NCBI RefSeq assembly: GCF_003075395.1
Contig: NZ_QDFV01000004.1
Coordinates: 359,250 to 423,249, forward strand
DNA from: Microbacterium sp. TPD7012
GTDB lineage: Bacteria; Actinomycetota; Actinomycetes; Actinomycetales; Microbacteriaceae
DNA length: 64,000 nucleotides
Direction: 5' to 3'
Shown: positions 44,437 through 53,125 of the stretch, piece by piece
How the letters are laid out: each line of letters starts with the position of its first letter
How positions within the stretch are numbered: position 1 is the stretch's first letter
Position numbers and translations under genes: made by a program
The notes under the pieces: model-generated
What the model saw: only the letters and a program-made list of their open reading frames with translations
Told to the model about the DNA's origin: nothing
Databases searched by the model: none

Positions 44437-46997
44437 GTCACGCCGACGGTGGTGGCCTTGCTGGCCGCGGCTCCCGGGGCGGGATCCGACCCGGTCACGG
44501 CGGCCGTCGGAGGATTGCAGGAGGCGTCGAAGCTGATCTTCGTGAAGCCCGCCGCGATCAGTGCGGCCTGAGCCTGCGCCTTCGACATCCCCACCAGGTT
44601 CGCGGGCACGGTCGTTCCGGAGCCGTTGCTGGTCGCGACCGTGATCGTCGCACCGGCCGGAGCCTGCCCGTTCGGGTCCTGGGCCGCGACGAGACCGGCG
44701 GCGAGGTTGCTGTCGATCTCTCCACCCTGCGAGAACTGGAAGCCGGCGCCCTCGAGGGTCGCCTTCGCGGCATCCACGGTCATGCCCACCACGCTGGGCA
44801 CGTCCGTCAGAACGACCTTGGTGAGGTTGCGGTCGGGCTGCGGGAAGTCGTCGCCGCCGTAGGCCGCGTTCGCGGCGGCCTGCGCCACCTCGGCCAGCGG
44901 GTAGCGCAGGTCGTTGAGCTGCCAGTCGCCGTACCATTCGCGGTAGATGTTGTCCTGGCCCTGGGTGCGGCCGACCCACGCGGCGGTCGCGACCTTGGTG
45001 CTGGCCTCGATCATCATCGTGCCGTATTCGTTGTGCGTGCCCGTCTTTCCGATCAGCGGCGTGCCGTCGCCCGGGTTGGCCCGGCTTCCGGTGCCGCCCG
45101 AGTTCATGACGCCCTGGAGGGCGTAGGCGGCGGTCGCCGCGACCTCGGGGCTGATGACGCCGGCGGTGCACGACGATGCCGGGAGCTCGCGGTCCTTGCC
45201 GTCGGCGCCGATGACGCGATCGATCGCGCGGGGGGTGCACAGCGTGCCGCCGCTCGCGACCGTCGCGTAGGCGTTGGCCATGGCCAGCGGCGAGATGTTC
45301 TTCGAGCCGAGCACGTCGAAGGGGACGTTGCTGTCGGTGGTCTTCTCGCCCGTGGCGACCGTGACGCCCATGCGGTCGGCGACCTTGTTGATGTCGCAGA
45401 GGTCGAGCTTGGACGCCATCGCGAAGAAACCGCTGTTCAGCGACTGCGCCGTGAAGTTCATCACGGTCCCGGTGTAGCCGGCCGCGCTGTTGAAGTTCCC
45501 GATCTCGCGGGTGTTGGCGGTCATGGTGCCGCCGCCGCAGGCCGCCGCGGTGAACTTCATGTTCGTCTGCAGGCTGCCGTCGACCCGCTCGTTGACGGAG
45601 TGCCCCTTCTCGAGCCAGTCGATCAGGGTGAAGAGCTTGTATGTCGACCCGACGGGGAACCCGACCGAGTCGCCGTTCTTCTTGTCGCCGGCGAACACCA
45701 GCGAGGTGTAGTCCGGACTGTCGGTGATCGTCTCGCTGAACAGCGTGTTCTGCGTCATCGAAAGGATGCGGCCTGTGCCGACCTCGATCGAGGTGCCCGT
45801 CGCACCGAAGTACGCGCCGTAGCTCGTCGGGACGATGTCGGCCATCGTCTGGGCGGCCGGCTCCTGGATGCGGAAGTCCAGCGACGTGAAGATCTTGAGG
45901 CCACCGCGGCGGAGCAGATCACGACGATCCTGCAGGGTCTCGCCGAACGACGGGTCCGTCTCGATGATCGACTTCACGTACTGGCAGAAGTACGCGTTGC
46001 GTCCGGCCGACGCGCAGCCCTGCGTCGGAGGGTTGAGCAGCGGCTCGATGGCGGAGGCATCCGCCTCGTCGTACTGCGCCTGCGTGATCTTGCCGTCGGT
46101 GAGCATGCGGCCGAGCACGTAGTGACGCCGGTCCTTGGTCAGCGAGTACCCGTCTTCGGCTCCGTTGACCGCGGTGCCGTCATCGTTCGTCGACGTGCCC
46201 TCCGGCTGGTCGATGCGGAAGGTGTTCGGGTTCTGCACGATGCCGGCGAGCGTCGCCGCCTGCGCGACGGTGAGGTTCGCGGCGGTCGTGGAGAAGTAGT
46301 AGTTGGCTGCGGACTCGATGCCGTAGACCGTGCCGCCGAAGTTGGCGATGTTCAGGTACCCGAGAAGGATGTCGTTCTTCGAGAAGTCCTTCTCGATCTG
46401 GATCGCGTAGCGCATCTCCTGGAGCTTGCGCTCGATGCCCTTGCTGCCGACCGCGTTCGTCGCGTCGAGCCAGCACTGCTGAAGCTCTTCCGAGTACGTC
46501 TCCGAGGTCGTGTCGACCTCCTGCTCGCACTGCTGGATCAGCACGTTCTTGACGAACTGCTGGCTGATCGTCGAGGCGCCGCGACTCGACGTGCCGCGCA
46601 CGTTGTCGACCAGGGCCTTGACCGTGGCCCCGACGTTCACGCCGCCGTGGCTGTAGAAGTTCTTGTCCTCGCTCGAGAGGATCGCGTCGTACAGTGCCGG
46701 GGCGACCTGCTCGTAGGTGACCGGGACGCGGTTCTGCTCGTAGAACGAGGCGAGCTCGACCGGGGTGCCGTCGGGAGCCGTCGCGTAGATGGTCGACTGC
46801 TCCATCGGAGTACCCGGGTTGAGGTTCTCGGGGAGCTGGTCGAACAGGGTCAGAGCCTGGGTGCCGGCGACTCCGGTCATGGCGAGGACCGGGGTGACGC
46901 TCGCCGTGACCAGCAGACCGGCGACGGCGCTCAGACCGACGAGCCCGACGAGACCGCCGAGCACGCCTCTCACCGTTCGATTCTTCTTTTGGGGCAT
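44427..46997 (-). CDS. bifunctional class A penicillin-binding protein with two PASTA domains
   Basis: An 856-residue peptidoglycan glycosyltransferase/transpeptidase (PonA type). One N-terminal helix (GLVGLVGLSAVAGLLVTASV), then the GT51 domain with catalytic Glu in ILSSEDKNFYSHGGV and RGASTISQQFVKN. The transpeptidase has STYK (active Ser), SLN and KTGT motifs. Two C-terminal PASTA repeats (VPSVVGMTVDAAKATLEGAGF and VPANLVGMSKAQAQAALI) may bind muropeptides. ATG 46997 has a TACGAT -10 box 7 nt upstream on this strand and no clear ribosome binding site. A longer upstream frame would cross that promoter. Confidence 0.95.
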   Translation of the reverse strand: MPQKKNRTVRGVLGGLVGLVGLSAVAGLLVTASVTPVLAMTGVAGTQALTLFDQLPENLNPGTPMEQSTIYATAPDGTPVELASFYEQNRVPVTYEQVAPALYDAILSSEDKNFYSHGGVNVGATVKALVDNVRGTSSRGASTISQQFVKNVLIQQCEQEVDTTSETYSEELQQCWLDATNAVGSKGIERKLQEMRYAIQIEKDFSKNDILLGYLNIANFGGTVYGIESAANYYFSTTAANLTVAQAATLAGIVQNPNTFRIDQPEGTSTNDDGTAVNGAEDGYSLTKDRRHYVLGRMLTDGKITQAQYDEADASAIEPLLNPPTQGCASAGRNAYFCQYVKSIIETDPSFGETLQDRRDLLRRGGLKIFTSLDFRIQEPAAQTMADIVPTSYGAYFGATGTSIEVGTGRILSMTQNTLFSETITDSPDYTSLVFAGDKKNGDSVGFPVGSTYKLFTLIDWLEKGHSVNERVDGSLQTNMKFTAAACGGGTMTANTREIGNFNSAAGYTGTVMNFTAQSLNSGFFAMASKLDLCDINKVADRMGVTVATGEKTTDSNVPFDVLGSKNISPLAMANAYATVASGGTLCTPRAIDRVIGADGKDRELPASSCTAGVISPEVAATAAYALQGVMNSGGTGSRANPGDGTPLIGKTGTHNEYGTMMIEASTKVATAAWVGRTQGQDNIYREWYGDWQLNDLRYPLAEVAQAAANAAYGGDDFPQPDRNLTKVVLTDVPSVVGMTVDAAKATLEGAGFQFSQGGEIDSNLAAGLVAAQDPNGQAPAGATITVATSNGSGTTVPANLVGMSKAQAQAALIAAGFTKISFDASCNPPTAAVTGSDPAPGAAASKATTVGVTCQ

Positions 46998-47112
46998 ACG
47001 CTTGATCGTAGGGGAGTTCCCTGAATACCGCCTTTGACGAGCCTGCACCCTCGAACCGCCGGGTTTCGAGCCTGCCACGACGGGGTGCGGCGCCCGAATC
47101 GACAGGAGTGCC

Positions 47113-47337
47113 ATGACCACGTGGGAATACCTGACCACGCCGCTGCTGATCCACAACACGGCTGCGATCCTCAACAACTGGGGCAAGCAGGGCTGGGAGC
47201 TGGTCCAGGTCGTACAGGGTCCGGAGGGCGGCCTGGTCGCCTACCTGAAGCGTCCCGTGACGTCCGACGCCTCGGCGAACGCCGGCCTCGCGGCCGCGGC
47301 TGAAGCCGCTCGCCAGTTCGAGGGAGGCGCGGCATGA
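47113..47337 (+). CDS. small DUF4177-like protein
   Basis: A 74-residue protein starting with TTWEYLTTPLLIHNTAAILNN and GKQGWELVQVVQ, the EY...GWELV pattern of DUF4177. No helix anchors or catalytic motif. ACAGGAGTGCC precedes ATG 47113. It overlaps the RidA gene by 4 nt (ATGA), so it is translated with it. It starts divergently from the PBP gene. Function unknown. Confidence 0.78.
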   Translation: MTTWEYLTTPLLIHNTAAILNNWGKQGWELVQVVQGPEGGLVAYLKRPVTSDASANAGLAAAAEAARQFEGGAA

Positions 47338-47792
47338 CCGTCTCCGCACGCCTCGCCGAGCTCGGCATCGAGCTGCCGGCCGTCGCCGCTCCCGTCGCGG
47401 CATACGTGCCCGCCGTCGTCCACGACGGCCTCGTCTACACCTCCGGTCAGCTGCCGTTCACCGCGGGCGCCCTCCCCGCGACGGGCAAGCTCGGCGCAGA
47501 GGTCACGGCCGAGGACGCCAAGGGCTACGCCCGCACCTGCGCGCTGAACGCGCTCGCCGCGGCAGCGGATGCCGCGGGCGGCGTCGACCGCATCGCCGGC
47601 GTGCTGCGGGTCGGCGGCTTCGTGGCATCCGTCCCGGAGTTCTCCGGACAGCCGGGCGTCATCAACGGCGCCAGCGAGGTCCTCGGCGAGATCTTCGGCG
47701 ACGCCGGGCGGCACGCGCGCGCCGCCGTCGGTGTGCCGGTGCTCCCGCTCGACAGCCCGGTCGAGGTCGAGGTCACGTTCATCCTCGCCTGA
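47334..47792 (+). CDS. RidA family enamine/imine deaminase
   Basis: A 152-residue member of the YjgF/RidA (Rid) superfamily that hydrolyses reactive enamines and imines formed by PLP enzymes. The family signature is seen in VHDGLVYTSGQLPF and the carboxyl-terminal RAAVGVPVLPLDSPVEVEVTFIL, though the catalytic Arg of strict RidA aligns with the HARAAVGV region. Length is somewhat above the E. coli RidA and fits the Rid6/7 subgroup proteins. Coupled to the upstream DUF4177-like gene. Confidence 0.85.
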   Translation: MTVSARLAELGIELPAVAAPVAAYVPAVVHDGLVYTSGQLPFTAGALPATGKLGAEVTAEDAKGYARTCALNALAAAADAAGGVDRIAGVLRVGGFVASVPEFSGQPGVINGASEVLGEIFGDAGRHARAAVGVPVLPLDSPVEVEVTFILA

Positions 47793-47796
47793 CACG

Positions 47797-47836
47797 TCGA
47801 CAGGCTCAGCGACCCGTGGGTCCCTGAGCCTGTCGA
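47797..47836. repeat. inverted repeat with TCGACAGGCTCAG arms between ridA and acs
   Basis: TCGACAGGCTCAG (47797-47809) and CTGAGCCTGTCGA (47824-47836) are perfect complements around CGACCCGTGGGTCC, which itself can pair partly. It sits between two convergent genes (ridA and acs) and can act as a bidirectional terminator. The arm resembles the repeat near 1210-1230, so it belongs to the same dispersed family. Confidence 0.78.
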
Positions 47837-47846
47837 GGGGCGCTGG

Positions 47847-49814
<1,968 letters not shown>

Positions 49815-49943
49815 CAGCAGGCGCTCCTTTGCGGCATCACGGGTCATGCGGGCACGGCGTGACTCTGCCACCGCCGTGTCAGGGCGAATCTATCCCCGGC
49901 GCCCGAGCGCGCATACTGCCGAAAGTCGGTAGTGGAGCGGGTT

Positions 49944-50100
49944 TTGTCAGGACGGTCGCCTTGCGTACACTCGACGTCAGCCGAATTCTCATTCGTGCCT
50001 TGGTGCGCCCGATTCCCCCGATCGTGGCCCACCGTGGGCGGCATCTCATTCCCCCCGTGAGATGCCGCCCATTTCCGTTGGGAGCGCTCTCGCTCTCAAC
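49944..50100 (+). ncRNA. candidate small RNA or structured leader upstream of the tad operon
   Basis: A promoter-like pair TTGTCA (49944-49949) and TACACT (49966-49971), spacer 16 bp, predicts a start near 49978. A perfect 13-bp hairpin follows: GGGCGGCATCTCA (50036-50048) with TGAGATGCCGCCC (50058-50070). A second stem (GTTGGGAGCG with CGCTCTCAAC, 50077-50100, one G-U) comes next. A competing stem GCCCAC/GTGGGC lies just before. There is no plausible ORF, and the tad operon has its own leaderless-type -10 at 50209. No known RNA family recognised. Confidence 0.35.
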
Positions 50101-50208
50101 TGGTGCTGCGCCATCTCCCGGTTCTGCACGGGAACACCGATGCCGGGGCTTCTGCACAGCACACGGCGTCGGCCGCTGTGCGGCGGTCGCCGTGACCGAG
50201 GCTCGGCA

Positions 50209-50214
50209 TAGCTT
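50209..50214 (+). promoter_or_regulatory. -10 box TAGCTT of the tad operon (leaderless)
   Basis: TAGCTT ends 6 nt before ATG 50221 and no ribosome binding site is present, so the tad transcript probably starts at the A of ATG. This separates the operon from the upstream hairpin region. Confidence 0.5.
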
Positions 50215-50220
50215 CGCGTC

Positions 50221-51231
50221 ATGGCCGATTCCTTCGTCATCCAGCCGCGAGGCGGAACGCGCTCAGCGCTCGCCGCAGCCGGCGCCCCCGAGCGACTGCG
50301 TGTGGACCCGGCCTTCGGACCGCTCGCCGAGCACTGCGTCGATGACACCGTCACCGACGTCTTCGTCAACGGAGCGGACGGATTGTTCATCGACCGGGGG
50401 AGCGGCGCCGAGCCCGTGTCCACCTGGAGGGCGTCGGAGCGCGAGGTCCGCGACCTGGCGGTAGCGCTCGTCGGGCTCGGAGGTCGGCACCTCGACGATC
50501 AGGCGCCGTGCGTCGATGTGCGCCTCGACTCCGGCATCCGCGTCCACGCCGTGCTGGCGCCGGTGTCGACGACGGGGACCGCGCTGTCCATCCGGATTCC
50601 TCGTGTGCGCGCCGCCGACCTCGACGCACTCGCGGCGCTCGGATCCTTCGACGCCCGCCAGCAGAGCTGGCTCACGACGCTGGTCGCCGAGCGGGCGAAC
50701 ATCCTCATCACGGGCGGCACCGGCACGGGCAAGACGACCCTGCTCTCGGCGCTGCTGTCCGAGGTCTCCGCCGCCGAGCGCATCGTCACGATCGAAGACG
50801 TGGCGGAGCTCCGCCCTCGCCACCCTCATCACGTCGCGCTCGAGGCGCGTCAGGCCAACCTCGAGGGCGCGGGCGGGATCAGTCTCGCCCGGCTTGTGCG
50901 GGAGTCGCTGCGCATGCGGCCCGATCGCCTCGTGGTCGGGGAGTGCCGTGGTGAGGAGGTGCGGGAGCTGCTCACCGCCCTGAACACCGGGCACGACGGC
51001 GGCGCGGGCACCCTGCACGCGAGCGGTCTGCGCGACGTGCCGGCGCGCCTCGAGGCGCTCGGGGCTCTCGCCGGGATGGATGCCACGGCGCTCGCCCGTC
51101 AGGCCGTCAGCGCCTTCACGATGGTGCTGCACCTCGAGCGCGCGCCCGACGGCACCCGGCGCATCGCCCAGGCGGGACGGCTCGTCCTGGACCGAGAGCG
51201 ACTCGGCATCGAGGAGGTCCGGCCGTGGTGA
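50221..51231 (+). CDS. tadA: TadA/CpaF-family secretion ATPase
   Basis: A 336-residue type II/IV secretion ATPase that powers assembly of Flp-type pili. Walker A is GGTGTGKT with Lys171; the Asp box is IVTIEDVAELR, the His box follows, and Walker B is RPDRLVVGECRGEE. It is shorter than many CpaF proteins (about 400 or more residues) and lacks a long N-terminal extension. First gene of a five-gene operon with overlapping starts. The cluster type (ATPase, TadB/C, DUF4244, TadE, TadE-like) is widespread in actinobacteria; its substrate is not known. Confidence 0.88.
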   Translation: MADSFVIQPRGGTRSALAAAGAPERLRVDPAFGPLAEHCVDDTVTDVFVNGADGLFIDRGSGAEPVSTWRASEREVRDLAVALVGLGGRHLDDQAPCVDVRLDSGIRVHAVLAPVSTTGTALSIRIPRVRAADLDALAALGSFDARQQSWLTTLVAERANILITGGTGTGKTTLLSALLSEVSAAERIVTIEDVAELRPRHPHHVALEARQANLEGAGGISLARLVRESLRMRPDRLVVGECRGEEVRELLTALNTGHDGGAGTLHASGLRDVPARLEALGALAGMDATALARQAVSAFTMVLHLERAPDGTRRIAQAGRLVLDRERLGIEEVRPW

Positions 51232-52127
51232 TCCGGTTCGGCCGACCGGCCGTGATCGAACCCGATGCGGCGGATGCGGCGACCTCGGTGCAGACCCTCG
51301 CCGTGCTGCTCCAGGCGGGTGCCGTGCCGCTCGTCGCCTGGCGACACCTCGCCGAGACGGGCGATCGGCATGCCGCGTCCGTCGTGGACCGCGTGGCGTC
51401 CGGGATTCCCCTGCTCGACGCGATCGAGGCCGAGGGTGGCGCATGGGCCGATCTGGCCGCCGCGTGGGAGATCGCGACGACCGTCGGCGCGCCGCTGGCC
51501 GAGGTGCTCCGCATGATCGCCGAGACGCTGCGTGACGCGGCCTCCGCGGCCGACGATGTGCGCATCGCGCTGGCAGAGCCGGCGGGAACCGCGCGCCTCC
51601 TGCTGTGGATGCCGTTCGGCGGACTGCTGCTGGGCTTCGCCCTCGGCTTCGACACGCTGGGCGTGATCATCGCCAACCCGCTCGGCGCCGCGTGTGTGGT
51701 GGCGGGGATGCTGTTGGTGGTGGCCGCGCGGCAGTGGACGCGGAGCCTGCTGAAGAAGGCGCGTCCTGCTCCGGGCACCCCGGGTATGAGGGCCGAGCTG
51801 GTCGCCGTCGCGCTCGCCGGCGGTGCCTCCATCGACCGGGCGCTTCGGCTCGTCGCGGAGAGTGCGGTCTCCGGGGCCGGAGAAGAGGAGCGCGTGAGGA
51901 CCGTGCTCGACCTCTCCCGCGCGGCAGGCGTTCCGGCGGGCGAACTGCTCCGAGCAGCCGCGGCCCAGGACCGGCATTCCGCTCGAGTGCAGGGCCGCCT
52001 GCGCGCGGCGAAGCTCTCGACGCGCCTGCTCATCCCGCTCGGCGTCTGCACGCTGCCGGCGTTCCTGCTGCTGGGCGTGGCACCGCTGCTGCTCAGCGTG
52101 CTCGCCTCGACCCCGCTTCCGCTGTGA
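51228..52127 (+). CDS. TadB-TadC fusion, type II secretion F-domain membrane protein
   Basis: A 299-residue membrane platform protein. The first half has an F-domain (AAAWEIATTVGAPLAEVLRMIAETL) and two helices (LLLWMPFGGLLLGFALGF, VVAGMLLVVAA), as in TadB. The second half has a second helical domain (ASIDRALRLVAESAV, LSRAAGVPAGELLRAAAA) and ends in a TadC-like LLIPLGVCTLPAFLLLGVAP. Most actinobacterial clusters have two separate genes here. GTG 51228 overlaps the ATPase stop (GTGA); GTG 51225 is also possible. Confidence 0.72.
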   Translation: MIRFGRPAVIEPDAADAATSVQTLAVLLQAGAVPLVAWRHLAETGDRHAASVVDRVASGIPLLDAIEAEGGAWADLAAAWEIATTVGAPLAEVLRMIAETLRDAASAADDVRIALAEPAGTARLLLWMPFGGLLLGFALGFDTLGVIIANPLGAACVVAGMLLVVAARQWTRSLLKKARPAPGTPGMRAELVAVALAGGASIDRALRLVAESAVSGAGEEERVRTVLDLSRAAGVPAGELLRAAAAQDRHSARVQGRLRAAKLSTRLLIPLGVCTLPAFLLLGVAPLLLSVLASTPLPL

Positions 52128-52165
52128 ACGACAGCGGAAGACATCACAGAGAAAGAAGGAACACC

Positions 52166-52363
52166 ATGAACGCCCTTCCCACGCTGGATCGCCGCCGCGC
52201 GGCACGTCTCTTCGGCGACGACACCGGAGCAGCCACAGCCGAGTACGCGATCACGACCATGGCCGCCGTGGCCTTCGCCGGACTGCTCGTCGTCATCATG
52301 AGGTCGGACGAGGTGCGCGGCATCCTCGCCGACCTCGTGCGCCGAGCGCTCACGGTGGCGTGA
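52166..52363 (+). CDS. DUF4244 Flp-pilin-like protein
   Basis: A 65-residue pilin-like protein. A short basic N-terminus precedes GAATAEYAITTMAAVAFAGLL, the T-A-E-Y helix start typical of Flp/DUF4244 pilins where a prepilin peptidase may cut after Gly. GAAAGAAGGAACACC precedes the ATG. No prepilin peptidase gene is in the window. It overlaps the TadE start (GTGA). Probably the main filament subunit. Confidence 0.8.
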   Translation: MNALPTLDRRRAARLFGDDTGAATAEYAITTMAAVAFAGLLVVIMRSDEVRGILADLVRRALTVA

Positions 52364-52719
52364 GCGTGCTCTCCGCGGCAGCGCGCCTCGGCGGGGAGCG
52401 CGGCTCGGTGGCCGCCGAGCTCGCGCTCGCGCTCCCGGCTGTGCTCCTCGCTCTCCTCCTGGGCGCCGGCGCCCTCGGGGCGGCATCCCGTCAGGTCGCT
52501 CTGCAGGATGCCGCCGCCGATGCTGCTCGTCTCCTCGGGCGCGGCGAGGGGGCCGGTGCGGCGGAGGGGATCGTGGGCCGCGCCGTCCCGGGAGCGGGGG
52601 TCTCGTCATCCCGCTCCGGCGACCTCGTGTGCGTCACCGCATCGATCGACGTGTCGCTCGGCGCCGTCATCCGTCTCCCGTTGCAGGCATCGAGCTGCGC
52701 GCTCGACGGCGGCCGCTGA
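52360..52719 (+). CDS. TadE-family pilus assembly protein
   Basis: A 119-residue protein with the TadE-type N-terminal helix (GSVAAELALALPAVLLALLLG) that resembles a pilin signal helix. The rest is a small exported domain with two Cys (LVCVTA and SSCALDG) that may form a disulfide. GTG 52360 overlaps the pilin stop; the stop overlaps the next start (TGATG). Its role is as minor pilin by family. Confidence 0.78.
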   Translation: MSVLSAAARLGGERGSVAAELALALPAVLLALLLGAGALGAASRQVALQDAAADAARLLGRGEGAGAAEGIVGRAVPGAGVSSSRSGDLVCVTASIDVSLGAVIRLPLQASSCALDGGR

Positions 52720-53048
52720 TGGCCGGCACGGCGCTCGCGGCGGGCCTCCTGACCGTCGCGGCAGCGCTCTCCCTGGGGCTCGCCGCCGTCGGCGGGGCGG
52801 CCGTGACGGCTCAGCGCGCCGCCGGGGCAGCCGACGCCGCCGCACTTGCCGCCGCCGATGCCGCCAGCGGTGCAGTGCCGTCGGCCGACGGCCCCTGCGC
52901 ACTCGCGGCGCGGGTGGCGGGAGCCTCCGGAGCGACCCTCACCGGGTGCACCGTGCAGGGCTTCGTGGCGACTGTGCAGGTGCAGGCGGCGTACGCTGGT
53001 CTGGCTGCCGTCTCCCGCGCCCGTGCCGGGCCACCCGAGGGTCACTGA
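52719..53048 (+). CDS. TadE-like / Rv3654c-type small protein
   Basis: A 109-residue Ala-rich protein with an N-terminal helix (LAAGLLTVAAALSLGLAAVGG) followed by RAAGAADAAALAAADAASG, the hallmark of the actinobacterial TadE-like family beside helicase or tad genes (Rv3654c type). Two Cys residues (PCALA and GCTVQG) are kept. Last gene of the tad operon; a promoter and ribosome binding site for topA follow in the next 80 nt. Confidence 0.75.
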   Translation: MAGTALAAGLLTVAAALSLGLAAVGGAAVTAQRAAGAADAAALAAADAASGAVPSADGPCALAARVAGASGATLTGCTVQGFVATVQVQAAYAGLAAVSRARAGPPEGH

Positions 53049-53125
53049 CGGCCGCGCGACCTCACTCACTGTGAACGACCCCACACAGTGGTGTGTATGG
53101 TGTGCTTCGAAGAAAGGACGCCCCC

